Source: DASRHT01 sp035293765
Lineage (GTDB): Bacteria > Chloroflexota > Ktedonobacteria > Ktedonobacterales > Ktedonobacteraceae
DNA: 64,000 nucleotides
Direction of reading: 5' to 3'
Assembly (NCBI GenBank): GCA_035293765.1
Contig: DATGMF010000081.1
Coordinates: 1-64,000 of the forward strand
Part shown: in pieces, positions 17,771 through 26,498 of the stretch
Position numbering within the stretch: the first letter of the stretch is position 1
Layout of the letters: the number at the start of each line of letters is the position of its first letter
Notes under the pieces: generated by a model
Databases searched by the model: none
What the model was told of the DNA's origin: nothing
Seen by the model: the letters and a program-made list of their open reading frames with translations, nothing else
Translations under genes and position numbers: made by a program

Positions 17771-18484
17771 CACAGCCCGGGAGCGGAGATTGAAATAATC
17801 GGGTGGCGATTCCCAGAGCAGGCTGCCATCGGTGAGGCGACGAGCTTACAGGGTGTTTTGCGAGGTCTGAAAGTAGATGGTCTGCCCCTCAATAGAAGGA
17901 GCCCAATCGTCGGGAAGACCTTGATAATGGAGAATCTCGAACAAAGGGGAAGGGCCTGCCAGGGGTGGCAACTGACTAAACCAGAGGAGCAAGCCATCGC
18001 TTGCCCGATTTGCCTCTACAGTCCCAAGTGAAGAACTGCTCAGGACGGTGAAGTACAACTGACCACCGTCTGCAATGAGGTAGCCATTGGTACTCGCCGG
18101 GGCGCGATGTTGCCACAAGATAGCTCCGTCGCTTGCTCGCCTGGCGCTAATAGTCTCGTTATCTACGTTGATATAGGCTACTTTACTATCCACTGCTACG
18201 TCTACTATCCCTCTACTCGCAAAGTAAAACGAGCCAAACGAAACTGATGATGGATTTTGCCGAGCAGGCTTTAAGATAGGAGATACATCTGTCTGGATGA
18301 CCAGCGACATAACCAGCAGACCAACAACATATAGAAGGAGAACAAAGGTTGGCGATATGCGCATCTGCAAGGCTCGTTTTTGTGCGAGCCTCAATATAGC
18401 CTGGTGGAGAAAGCGTCTCAATCGCCCATCGGGCGGATCGAGATTGTAGATCTCGATCTCGTCTTTGGGCTCCAAATCTTCCAT
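17714..18484 (-). pseudogene. PQQ-type beta-propeller membrane protein broken by an in-frame stop
   Basis: The frame opens at 18484 (MEDLEPKDEIEIYNL), has one membrane segment (about residues 47-66) and then propeller blades of the PQQ/quinoprotein type, seen as ARRASDGAILWQH and ANRASDGLLLWFS. A TAA at 17848-17846 ends it after 212 residues. The same frame then continues with ARRLTDGSLLWES, an obvious third blade, up to a TAA at 17716. A single C-to-T change in a CAA codon explains the break. Even with the stop removed, only about three blades remain, so the 3' end is also lost. Probably a decayed gene, or a short truncated product. Confidence 0.65.
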
Positions 18485-18597
18485 AATTTTCCATACATCG
18501 CTTTCATGATAAAAAAACGCTTTCTAAAGTTTTTAATACCATGATACCTATTATAAAAGGAAATGTACGGGGAGGTAATGAGGAAAAAATAATAAAG

Positions 18598-18682
18598 TGG
18601 ACGGTGGAGGACTCGAACCTCCGTGATCCTTTCGGGATGCCTGATCTACAGTCAGGTGCAATCGCCACTCTGCCAACCGTCC
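18598..18682 (-). tRNA. tRNA-Tyr (GTA)
   Basis: A class II tRNA with perfectly paired acceptor (GGACGGT / ACCGTCC, discriminator A), anticodon stem CCTGA/TCAGG with loop CTGTAGA (anticodon GTA), a long variable arm and T-arm GGAGG-TTCGAGT-CCTCC. No CCA is encoded. Confidence 0.95.
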
Positions 18683-18687
18683 AGTAG

Positions 18688-18760
18688 TGGAGCCGGAGAG
18701 ACTTGAACTCTCAACCTTCTGCTTGCAAAGCAGTTGCGCTACCAGTTGCGCCACGGTCCC
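18688..18760 (-). tRNA. tRNA-Ala (TGC), slightly irregular
   Basis: A 73-base tRNA five bases from tRNA-Tyr. The anticodon loop TTTGCAA gives TGC. The acceptor GGGACCG / CGGCTCC has the G3-U70 wobble that marks alanine tRNAs, but also an A4-C69 mismatch. The anticodon stem has an A27-A43 mismatch. The T-stem GAGAG/CTCTC is perfect. It may be a second, divergent alanine tRNA copy. Confidence 0.82.
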
Positions 18761-18768
18761 AGGGAAAG

Positions 18769-18841
18769 CGCCGGCGATGGGACTCGAACCCACTCTCTTC
18801 TGTTCGACAGACAGACGACTCTACCTTTTGTCTTCACCGAC
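18769..18841 (-). tRNA. Asp-like tRNA (GTC), divergent
   Basis: A 73-base cloverleaf can be folded. The acceptor GTCGGTG / CGCCGGC has two G-T pairs and discriminator G73 as in aspartate tRNAs. The anticodon stem TCTGT/ACAGA has loop CTGTCGA (anticodon GTC), and the T-arm is GTGGG-TTCGAGT-CCCAT. Odd points are A rather than T at position 8, a three-pair D stem, and A38 where Asp tRNAs have C. It could be a working variant or a decaying copy. Confidence 0.65.
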
Positions 18842-18844
18842 GGA

Positions 18845-18905
18845 TGGTGACAGAGAGACTCCGAACTCTCAACATCTTGCTCCTAATTGCAGTATCCTCA
18901 CGCGG
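18845..18905 (-). pseudogene. tRNA-like remnant
   Basis: A fourth tRNA-like element follows the Asp-like gene by four bases. A T-arm (GAGAG / CTCTC with an eight- rather than seven-base loop), a 3' acceptor half (TGTCACC, then A) and a TTGC-containing anticodon-arm remnant can be seen. No matching 5' acceptor strand exists and the anticodon stem does not close. Probably a degenerate tRNA gene. Confidence 0.4.
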
Positions 18906-19047
18906 ATCGAAGATAGATAGCATCTCCTGCCATTTCTCAGGAGAAAGGATGTATCCATCAAGTCCTGATGAGTCAAGCGCAATCGAGTCACATCACCATA
19001 TTTGACAATATAGCATTATATTTGCTGTTTGTCAACATATTCAGGCG

Positions 19048-20055
19048 CTAATCCTCCAATGTTGCAACCATCACGGCTTTGATTGTATGCAATCTGTTCT
19101 CTGCCTGGTCAAAGACAATTGAGGCCGGTGATTCAAATACTTCTTCATCCACTTCCATCCCATCTAATCCGTAGCGGTGGTAAATTTGCTGACCAGCCAC
19201 CGTCTCAGTATTATGATAAGCTGGCAGGCAGTGCATAAACTTGGCGTCTGGATTATGCGTCAGCTCCATGACCCGACTGGTGACGCGGTAAGGAAGCATT
19301 TGGCCCTGGCGGACACGTTTATCCCATCGTTCTTCAGGCTCGCCCATCGACACCCAGACATCGGTATAGACAAAGTCGCAGCCAGCTACTGCCTCTTCTA
19401 CATCCTCTGTCACGGTAATGCGCGCGCCAGTCTCATTGGCGAGCGCATACATGCGTGACAGGCGTTCCTTGCTCGGCCAGTATTCCTGCGGACCCGCTAA
19501 ACGAATATCCATACCCATTTTCACGCCCCCGCTCAGCAGTGATGTAGCTACATTAAAACCGGTATCACCTAGAAAACAGCACCTCACCTGCGACAGCGGC
19601 TTGTTTGCCTGCTCTTGCATGGTAAACAGATCAGCCAGGGCCTGTGTTGGATGTTCTTCATCAGTCAAGCCATTCCATACAGGGACGCCAGCATAGCGCG
19701 CCAGCTCTTCCACCGTCGCCTGCTTAGAACCACGGTACTCAATGCCATCGTACATCCGTCCCAGCACGCGCGCGGTATCTTTTATCGTCTCTTTGTAACC
19801 AATATGCGAGCCACTGGCTCCAATGTAGGTGACGTGCGCGCCCTGATCAAACGCGGCCACTTCGAAGGCACAGCGGGTACGCGTCGAATCTTTCTCGAAG
19901 ATCAGGACAATGTTTTTGCCACGAAGGCGGGGCACCTCTGTCTTCGCATATTTTGCCGCTTTGAGCTCGGCTGATAACTGGAGCAGAGATGCAATCTCTT
20001 CGGAACTAAAATCATCTAATGTGAGGAAATGCCGGTTGCGCATGCTCAAAGCCAT
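19048..20055 (-). CDS. argF: Ornithine carbamoyltransferase
   Basis: A 335-residue enzyme converting carbamoyl phosphate and ornithine to citrulline in arginine synthesis. Carbamoyl-phosphate site STRTRCAFEVAA, the HPTQALADLFTM motif, DVWVSMGEPEE (family DxWxSMG) and HCLPAYHN are all present. That last motif and the SMG loop are those of ornithine rather than aspartate transcarbamylase. ATG at 20055 was chosen because GAGGG precedes it by about nine bases; TTG at 20082 is possible. A promoter lies at 20141-20169. No other arginine genes are adjacent. Confidence 0.95.
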   Translation of the reverse strand: MALSMRNRHFLTLDDFSSEEIASLLQLSAELKAAKYAKTEVPRLRGKNIVLIFEKDSTRTRCAFEVAAFDQGAHVTYIGASGSHIGYKETIKDTARVLGRMYDGIEYRGSKQATVEELARYAGVPVWNGLTDEEHPTQALADLFTMQEQANKPLSQVRCCFLGDTGFNVATSLLSGGVKMGMDIRLAGPQEYWPSKERLSRMYALANETGARITVTEDVEEAVAGCDFVYTDVWVSMGEPEERWDKRVRQGQMLPYRVTSRVMELTHNPDAKFMHCLPAYHNTETVAGQQIYHRYGLDGMEVDEEVFESPASIVFDQAENRLHTIKAVMVATLED

Positions 20056-20140
20056 TGATCTTACCCTCATGGTCAGGTTCAACTCAATATTTCCATTTTA
20101 ATGAAAGGGCATAGGCGTCATCGGCTATACTGCTGGCCTT

Positions 20141-20169
20141 ATTATACAGCCTCATATATTTTGTGACAA
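20141..20169 (-). promoter_or_regulatory. argF promoter
   Basis: On the reverse strand TTGTCA (20169-20164) and TATAAT (20146-20141) are separated by exactly 17 bases, about 85 bases before the argF start. Confidence 0.65.
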
Positions 20170-20172
20170 ATA

Positions 20173-20201
20173 TTTTCAAAAGCACCAGCATTTGTTACAA
20201 T
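20173..20201 (+). promoter_or_regulatory. Promoter of the methyltransferase-nuclease gene
   Basis: TTTTCA (20173-20178), a 17-base spacer and TACAAT (20196-20201) lie 41 bases before the start codon. It is back to back with the argF promoter, their -35 boxes only three bases apart, so the two genes may compete for polymerase or share control. Confidence 0.5.
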
Positions 20202-20242
20202 GGTGGAGGCCAGGTTTTATCACATTTCATAAGGAGTCAGGG

Positions 20243-22549
20243 ATGAATCGTGCGGTTGCTAACTGCCAGGAGGCGATGGGAGAGAGAAACAGGCTTTACC
20301 AGGAAGATCGCAGCGTTCATAGCTGGTATCGTTTTGTCCTTTCTTTCCCCGCACATCTCGTTCGGGACTATCTCGAACGTTTCCATATCAATGACACTCA
20401 TCGGGTGCTAGACCCATTTTGCGGGACGGGGACAGTCCTTGTGGAATGTAAGAAACTAGGGATACCGAGCGTAGGGATCGAAGCAAATCCAATGGCCCAC
20501 TTTGCCACCAGAGTAAAAACAGATTGGAGTGTTGATCCAGAGCGACTTCTTGCTCATGCGCGTGAGATTGCAGAGGAAGCGTTAGATCAACTGAGGGTTG
20601 ATGGCATCGAGGATCAGGCTTTATTTGACATCACTCAACATACGCATGTCCCCTTGCTCAGTTTATCGGAAGAAGAAGCGGATTTGCTGCTGACAAATTC
20701 CATCAGTCCGCTGCCGCTGCATAAAGCACTGGTGCTTATCAATACAATCAAGCGGCATTTTCACGAACAATACTCTCAATATGAGCTATTGGCTTTTGCA
20801 AACAGTATTGTCAACACAAGTAGTAATCTACGATTTGGCCCTGAGGTGGGAATTGGTATACCAAAAAAAGACGCCCCTGTTATAGCTCCCTGGTTACAGG
20901 TGGTGAGAGCAATGGTTGCCGATTTACAGCTAGTGAGAGCATATGCTAACAGCCCATCAACAGCCCACCGCCAGGATGCCAGAGAAGCTTTTCAGATTTT
21001 AGAGCCAGCATCAATTGATGCGGTTATCACATCTCCTCCTTATCCTAATGAAAAGGATTATACTCGCACCACGCGGCTTGAGTCGGTGCTTTTAGGCTTT
21101 ATTCGCAGCAAAGCCGACCTGCAATCACTCAAAAAGACGCTTTTATGCTCAAATACAAGAACTGTCTATAAAGGAGATACCGATAATTATTGGGTCAGGG
21201 ATTATCCTGAGATAAAAAAGCTAGCCTCCGAAATAGAAGCAAGGCGTATTGAACTGCATAAAACATCGGGCTTTGAAAAACTTTATGCAAAAGTTACGGA
21301 GCTTTATTTCGGAGGCATGGCCCGGCACCTGGCTTTCCTCAGGGCAGCTTTACGCCCAGGAGCGCAGTTAGCGTATGTAGTGGGAGATCAAGCATCTTAT
21401 TTTCGCGTTATGATTCCCACAGGCAAAATGCTGGCGGCTATTGGACAATCGCTTGGATACGAGGTCACAGGCGTAGAGCTTTTCCGCACTCGTTTTTCAA
21501 CTGCAACCAAAGAACAATTACGTGAAGAGGTAGTTCTTCTTCGCTGGCCTGGCAAGTCAACCTTTTTTCCACTTCCAGATACCACGCCGATTGTCCTGGC
21601 TCAAAAAAAGAAAAACTTTCGAGGTACTATGATGGATACTCATTCTCCAGAGGAGAAATCTAAAGCCACTGAGGCATTCTTATCAGAAGATGATACCAAA
21701 GACGATGAGGAAGGAGAATTTACTCTTTCGTCGCCGGCCCCAAAAAAACTCAATCGCTATCAACGCCTCTTAGAGCATATTTTCAAGCAGAAATACGAAG
21801 AAGGCGCATCCGAGGTTATGTTTGAACGAGAAGACCTCGAAACAGCAGCTAAAGACCTTGCGATCAAACTACCAAAAAATCTTGGAGATGTCATCTATTC
21901 GTTTCGATACCGTACAGCCTTGCCCGAGTATATTAAAAGTAAGGCTCCGCAGGATAAGGAATGGACGATTAGCCCTTCTGGTCGATCCCGTTACTGCTTT
22001 GTGGCAAAGGATGTATCACACATCACTCCTCAACCGATGATGACAACAATCAAAATACCTGACGCCACTCCTGGCATTGTCGTTAAATATGCACAAGGAG
22101 ATGAACAATCCCTCCTTGCCAAACTGCGCTATAATCGTCTCATTGACATCTTCACTCGTGTTACGTGCTACTCGTTACAAAATCATTTAAGAACGGCGAT
22201 AAAGGGGATAGGACAGGTAGAAACAGATGAAATTTATGTGGGAATAGATCGCAGCGGCATACACTATGTTTTTCCTGTACAAGCGAAAGGTGGCAGCGAT
22301 AAAATAGGGATTGTCCAGATAGAACAGGATATTGCACTTTGTAGCGTTAAATTTCCTCAACTTGTTTGCCGTCCAATAGCAGCTCAATTTATAGAGAAAG
22401 ATCGCATCGCATTATTTGAGTTTACAGAGGACGAGGAAGGAGTGCGGCTACATCGTGAGGTGCATTACAGGTTAGTCCCACCGGAGAACATGAGCGATGA
22501 AGATGTAGTACATTACCGGACTAGCGCGGCAGACATGATCAGGGACTAA
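20243..22549 (+). CDS. DNA methyltransferase fused to a putative nuclease domain
   Basis: A 768-residue protein. Residues 1 to about 450 form a DNA amino-methyltransferase. SAM motif I (RVLDPFCGTGTVLVECKKLG, near 50) comes before catalytic motif IV (TSPPYPNEKDYTR, near 263); the SPPY form is usual for N4-cytosine enzymes. A charged linker (about 465-515) leads to a C-terminal region (about 520-768) with DEIYVGID...VFPVQAKGG...IVQIEQDI, whose E/D-x(n)-QxK spacing resembles a PD-(D/E)xK nuclease. This suggests a one-polypeptide restriction-modification enzyme. ATG at 20243 follows AAGGAG at six bases. Base composition is visibly AT-richer than the neighbours, so recent transfer is likely. Confidence 0.72.
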   Translation: MNRAVANCQEAMGERNRLYQEDRSVHSWYRFVLSFPAHLVRDYLERFHINDTHRVLDPFCGTGTVLVECKKLGIPSVGIEANPMAHFATRVKTDWSVDPERLLAHAREIAEEALDQLRVDGIEDQALFDITQHTHVPLLSLSEEEADLLLTNSISPLPLHKALVLINTIKRHFHEQYSQYELLAFANSIVNTSSNLRFGPEVGIGIPKKDAPVIAPWLQVVRAMVADLQLVRAYANSPSTAHRQDAREAFQILEPASIDAVITSPPYPNEKDYTRTTRLESVLLGFIRSKADLQSLKKTLLCSNTRTVYKGDTDNYWVRDYPEIKKLASEIEARRIELHKTSGFEKLYAKVTELYFGGMARHLAFLRAALRPGAQLAYVVGDQASYFRVMIPTGKMLAAIGQSLGYEVTGVELFRTRFSTATKEQLREEVVLLRWPGKSTFFPLPDTTPIVLAQKKKNFRGTMMDTHSPEEKSKATEAFLSEDDTKDDEEGEFTLSSPAPKKLNRYQRLLEHIFKQKYEEGASEVMFEREDLETAAKDLAIKLPKNLGDVIYSFRYRTALPEYIKSKAPQDKEWTISPSGRSRYCFVAKDVSHITPQPMMTTIKIPDATPGIVVKYAQGDEQSLLAKLRYNRLIDIFTRVTCYSLQNHLRTAIKGIGQVETDEIYVGIDRSGIHYVFPVQAKGGSDKIGIVQIEQDIALCSVKFPQLVCRPIAAQFIEKDRIALFEFTEDEEGVRLHREVHYRLVPPENMSDEDVVHYRTSAADMIRD

Positions 22550-22555
22550 CAAACC

Positions 22556-22586
22556 CAGCAGGATATGGCCCCCTTCGATCCTGCTG
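22556..22586. terminator. Hairpin after the methyltransferase-nuclease gene
   Basis: CAGCAGGAT (22556-22564) pairs with ATCCTGCTG (22578-22586). It lies between two convergent genes. No U-run. Confidence 0.45.
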
Positions 22587-22621
22587 AGAACGACAGATTA
22601 TACATAGCTGATCACCGGCGA

Positions 22622-23050
22622 TCAGAGCGACTCTGTCGATTTCGGCTCTTTGATCTGGTTTCTCTTTGGTGGCGTGGTCCGCGTTTGCTCCGGCGACACG
22701 GTCGTTGCCAGCGGATCGGTGGAGGGAGCAGGCGTAGATGCTGGTGTGGGTGTCGGAGCGGGTACCGGCGGCGCAAGCTGCTCTGTGCGCCAGGGCGTCA
22801 ACTCCTGCTTACCATGTAGCCTCACGCCCAGACCCAGGTAGCCGAAGAAGCCAATCACCAGGCCGAGCGAGTATAGACCGAACAGAACGGCGTCCCTGAA
22901 CAGCGCAGTAATCAGCGCCCCGCTGATGACCGCCAGCAGCGTATAGAGTTCGGTAAGGGCGGCAGGCGTTGCCCTCAGGCGCATAATGCGATAAGCAATC
23001 CAGCCAATAGTCAGGCCGAAGAGGATAGTACCGAGTCCTGCAATAAACAT
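22622..23050 (-). CDS. Small membrane protein with Pro/Thr-rich tail
   Basis: A 142-residue protein. Three hydrophobic segments (about 2-22, 38-55 and 58-76) are followed by a hydrophilic tail rich in Pro, Thr and Ala (APTPTPASTPAPSTD) ending in basic residues. No family is recognised. A good AGGAG lies upstream. It faces the fusion gene convergently and is divergent from sbcC. Confidence 0.6.
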   Translation of the reverse strand: MFIAGLGTILFGLTIGWIAYRIMRLRATPAALTELYTLLAVISGALITALFRDAVLFGLYSLGLVIGFFGYLGLGVRLHGKQELTPWRTEQLAPPVPAPTPTPASTPAPSTDPLATTVSPEQTRTTPPKRNQIKEPKSTESL

Positions 23051-23369
23051 CGTTTTCCTCCTTCAATTGAAACATAAATCCACTCACTATCAATATGGAG
23101 CTCTGAGAGAGTTCCTGATATACAAGCAGATGTCTCAGAGAATGTAATCTTACGATAATGTATATCGATAGTGTTCTCTGAGAATAGGGACGTGTGGGGA
23201 TGTCAGACGTAACTTTAAGAGTACTCGGGGAAGAAGTACATCATCCATTGCTATTCGGTGCCATCGTGTTATAATGCGCCTGAGATTTCCGCTTTTGATC
23301 CCGGGAGAGAGAATAGCGAATTGGGAGAGTGTTTATTTCGCGTTTGCAGGGAAGGCTGGCAATAGGACC
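23051..23369. promoter_or_regulatory. Divergent regulatory region before sbcC
   Basis: About 320 bases without a gene. TATAAT at 23270-23275 with TTGCTA at 23248-23253 (16-base spacer) is a plausible sbcC promoter. Exact inverted repeats TCTCAGAGAA (23133-23142) and TTCTCTGAGA (23174-23183) flank 31 bases. A related CTCTGAGAGAG lies at 23101, so a repeated operator is possible. The transcript would carry a leader of about 90 bases. Confidence 0.4.
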
Positions 23370-26300
23370 ATGCTCATTACACGTATTGAGTTAGAGAATA
23401 TCAAGAGTTACCGTCGAGTCGCCATCGACCTGCGGCGTGGCACCACGGCTATCAGCGGCTCGAACGGCGCGGGTAAGACGACGCTGGTCGAGGCTATCGG
23501 CTATGCCCTCTTTGGCTATCTTCCGTACAGCCAGGAACAGTTTGTGCGCGAAGGTGAGAAGTATGGCATCGTGGTTGTCCACCTGATCGGCGGCGATGAT
23601 CGTCCCTACACCGTTGAACGTCGCTGCGGCTCCGGAGCTCGCTGGCTGATTCACGACGAGGAGGCCAATCTCCGTCTTGAGCAGCGTGCGGATGTGCTGG
23701 ATAAACTGCACGAACTCTTCGGCATCGACCGCGAGCGCCCACTCGACTCGCTTTTTAGAGACGCGCTGGGCGTCCCCCAGGGAACCTTTACCGCCATCTT
23801 CCTCGAAGCCGCCAGCAAGCGCAAGCAGACCTTCGACGCGCTGCTCCAGATCGAAGATTACAAGGTCGCCTTTGAAAATCTGCTGGAAACGCAGAAGTAC
23901 TATAAAGAACAAATGCTGATGCAGCAGGGCGAGATCAACCGATTGATGTACGAAACGCGGGAGTTGGAGGATTGGCGCGACAAGCTCAAGGGTGCGCGCC
24001 TGCTGGACGAGCGGCAGAAGGAGCAGAACGTCCGCTGGAGCGAGCAGTTGACGCGCTCCGAGGCACGTTTAGCGGTTTTAAATGAGGAGCTAACACGCCT
24101 GACTGTACTCGATCAGCGTTACCAGGCAAGCAAAGCAGCCAATGAGCACGCCCGCCAGCGCCTGCATGATAGCGAACAACTGGTGCGGGCCGCGCGCACT
24201 GCTAAGCAAATCGTAGTTGCCAGTCATGAAGATCATCAGCGTTATCGCCAGGCTCAGGACATTCTCCTGCGCCTGCGCCGCGACGCTCAAACCCGCGACG
24301 CCCTGTTATTACAACAGACGAAGCTTAAAGGAGTCGCGCAGACGACAAAAGCCAGAATTGACAACTGGCAGGAGCGGCTGGCAGAAGTCGCATCGGCTCG
24401 TCAGAAGGTCGCAGAACTGGCTCCCCAAGTTGAGCAGCAAATTGAGCTGGAGAAGAGGCGAGACGAGGCCATGCAGCGGGTTTCGCGCTATGATGCTATC
24501 ATGACCGAGGGCAAGCGCCTCAACGAGCAGCTAGTGAAAAATCGTAACAAGCAGGAAGAGTTGCAGCGCAAAATTGTCGAGATCGAACCGCTTGTGCCCG
24601 TTGCCGAACGCCTGACGGAACTCAGCGAGACGCTCACACAGTTGCGCGTTCAGGGTAGCGAGCGTAACAGCAAACGTAAGCGATTACAGGAGAAGCATAC
24701 CCAGCTTGAGGAGAGGCAGATTGAGCGTGACCAGGCCGCCGAACGTCTACGCAAAGTCGAGCATAGCCTGACCGTGATCGAAGAGCATCGCCAGGAAGCC
24801 GAAGAGATGCCCGTTCTCCAGGCACAATACGAGCAACTGGTAGCACAGAAAAATCGCCTTGAGGGCAACATCGAAGGCTACGCCAGATCGAGAGCGCAAT
24901 CAGCGGGCGGTCAGTGTCCTCTGCTCAACGAAAGCTGCCTCAATATCAAGCAGCGCGGCATTGCCAGCCTCGAATTCTACTTTGAAAATCTGCTTACAGA
25001 GGAACATCAGCAGATTGAGCGCGTGAACCAACAGCAGAACGCTGTCAGCGAACGCGTGGAACAGATCAGGAAATTCGCTGACGCGCTCAATAAGCTGGGG
25101 CAATACGTCGAGAAGCGCGATCTCTACGCCGAACAGTTGCAACGCATCGCCATCGACATTACGCGGCTAGAACGCGATATTTCCACCTTGAACGAAGAGT
25201 TAGAGGAACTCAAGCGTGTTGACGAGCAGATCGGCGCAATCGAGGCAGCCTACACTGAAAGCAAAAAAGCAGATGTCAGGGTACGCGAACTCGCGGGCCT
25301 GTACAAGCAAATCCAACAATTGCAGGAGCAGGCCAGGCAGTACGAGAGCGATATACAGGAGCGGCGACGCGAGATCGCAGGACTGCGCGACGCTGACGCT
25401 CAACTCAAGCAGGCGGAGGCCGATCTGGCAGCCCTTAACGATCCCCGCGCCCGTACGACCGCCCAGCAGACCATCATCGCCCAGGAAGATCACTTCACAA
25501 AGCAGTTACAGGCGGCCCAGCAACAACAGCAGCAGACGACCCGGCAGTTGCAGGAACTACAGGAGCAATTGATTGCGTATGCTGACCTGGATGATAATAT
25601 TGCGCAACAGGATGCAATCATGCAGAGCAGCGAACGCGGCTTCCAGGATTACCTGCAAAATGAAAAGGAAGCTCGTCTCCTGCCCGAACGCGAACAGACG
25701 TACCGTCAACAGCAGCAGCAGGTCGAGCAGAGCGCGTTAGCTTTGCAGCAAGTTGAGCAAGCCTATCTTGCCGCCCGGGAAGCTTTCAACCAGCAAGAGC
25801 TTGACGACTTGAAGAGTGTGATTGAGCAGCTCAAGGGCGAACTGGCGGCGCTGGCTCAGAAAATGCAGCACCATCAGGCATATATCAACGAACTGGAACA
25901 GAAAATAGCGCAGGCCGAAGCACTGCTTACCGAACTGGAAGCGGCCCAGCAAGAGTACCGGACGCTGGAAGACCTGCACGCGATGGTTGAACAGTTCCGC
26001 AAGCTCATCAGAGAAGCCGCCCCGTATGTCTTAAAAGCCTTGCTTGGCGATATCTCGGCAGAGGCTAACCGTATCTTCGGCGAAGTAATGGGAGACCGTA
26101 GCGCGCAACTCTCGTGGCAGAACGATTACGAGATCATCCTGCGCCGCCAGGGAGTTAATCGCACCTTTGCCCAGTTGAGCGGAGGCGAGCAGATGAGCGC
26201 CGCCTTAGCTGTTCGGCTGGCCCTGCTCAAGAAGCTCTCCACCCTCAACCTTGCCTTCTTCGACGAGCCGACGCAGAACATGGACGAGCTGCGACGCATG

Positions 26301-26498
26301 AACCTCGCCGAGCAGATCCGGCGCGTGCGCGGCTTCGAGCAGCTCATCGTCATCAGCCACGACGATACGTTCGAGCAGGGGCTTGATAGCCTCGTCCGCC
26401 TCCATAAAGACGGGGGAGAGACGCGCTTGATGAGCGAAGATGAGATCATGGAGGCGAGGATCAGCCAGCGGGAACAGGTGAATACCTATGCTTCATAA
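23370..26498 (+). CDS. SbcC/Rad50-like SMC-family ATPase
   Basis: A 1042-residue ATPase for DNA end processing. It has an N-terminal Walker A (SGSNGAGKTTL, near 30-39), a very long two-armed coiled coil, and a C-terminal ABC signature LSGGEQMSAALAVRLALL (near 935) with Walker B AFFDEPT. Midway (near 516) is a hook-like CPLLNESC: the two Cys are six residues apart instead of the usual CxxC zinc hook. The ATG at 23370 gives the usual MLITRIELENIKSY start. The 3' end overlaps the nurA-like gene by 11 bases. No sbcD/mre11 nuclease gene is adjacent, so NurA may be the partner. Confidence 0.9.
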   Translation: MLITRIELENIKSYRRVAIDLRRGTTAISGSNGAGKTTLVEAIGYALFGYLPYSQEQFVREGEKYGIVVVHLIGGDDRPYTVERRCGSGARWLIHDEEANLRLEQRADVLDKLHELFGIDRERPLDSLFRDALGVPQGTFTAIFLEAASKRKQTFDALLQIEDYKVAFENLLETQKYYKEQMLMQQGEINRLMYETRELEDWRDKLKGARLLDERQKEQNVRWSEQLTRSEARLAVLNEELTRLTVLDQRYQASKAANEHARQRLHDSEQLVRAARTAKQIVVASHEDHQRYRQAQDILLRLRRDAQTRDALLLQQTKLKGVAQTTKARIDNWQERLAEVASARQKVAELAPQVEQQIELEKRRDEAMQRVSRYDAIMTEGKRLNEQLVKNRNKQEELQRKIVEIEPLVPVAERLTELSETLTQLRVQGSERNSKRKRLQEKHTQLEERQIERDQAAERLRKVEHSLTVIEEHRQEAEEMPVLQAQYEQLVAQKNRLEGNIEGYARSRAQSAGGQCPLLNESCLNIKQRGIASLEFYFENLLTEEHQQIERVNQQQNAVSERVEQIRKFADALNKLGQYVEKRDLYAEQLQRIAIDITRLERDISTLNEELEELKRVDEQIGAIEAAYTESKKADVRVRELAGLYKQIQQLQEQARQYESDIQERRREIAGLRDADAQLKQAEADLAALNDPRARTTAQQTIIAQEDHFTKQLQAAQQQQQQTTRQLQELQEQLIAYADLDDNIAQQDAIMQSSERGFQDYLQNEKEARLLPEREQTYRQQQQQVEQSALALQQVEQAYLAAREAFNQQELDDLKSVIEQLKGELAALAQKMQHHQAYINELEQKIAQAEALLTELEAAQQEYRTLEDLHAMVEQFRKLIREAAPYVLKALLGDISAEANRIFGEVMGDRSAQLSWQNDYEIILRRQGVNRTFAQLSGGEQMSAALAVRLALLKKLSTLNLAFFDEPTQNMDELRRMNLAEQIRRVRGFEQLIVISHDDTFEQGLDSLVRLHKDGGETRLMSEDEIMEARISQREQVNTYAS

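Noticed and set aside
18955..18999. CTGATGAGTC resembling a hammerhead ribozyme core
   Set aside because: The required GAAA and pairing stems are absent nearby, so it is a chance match.
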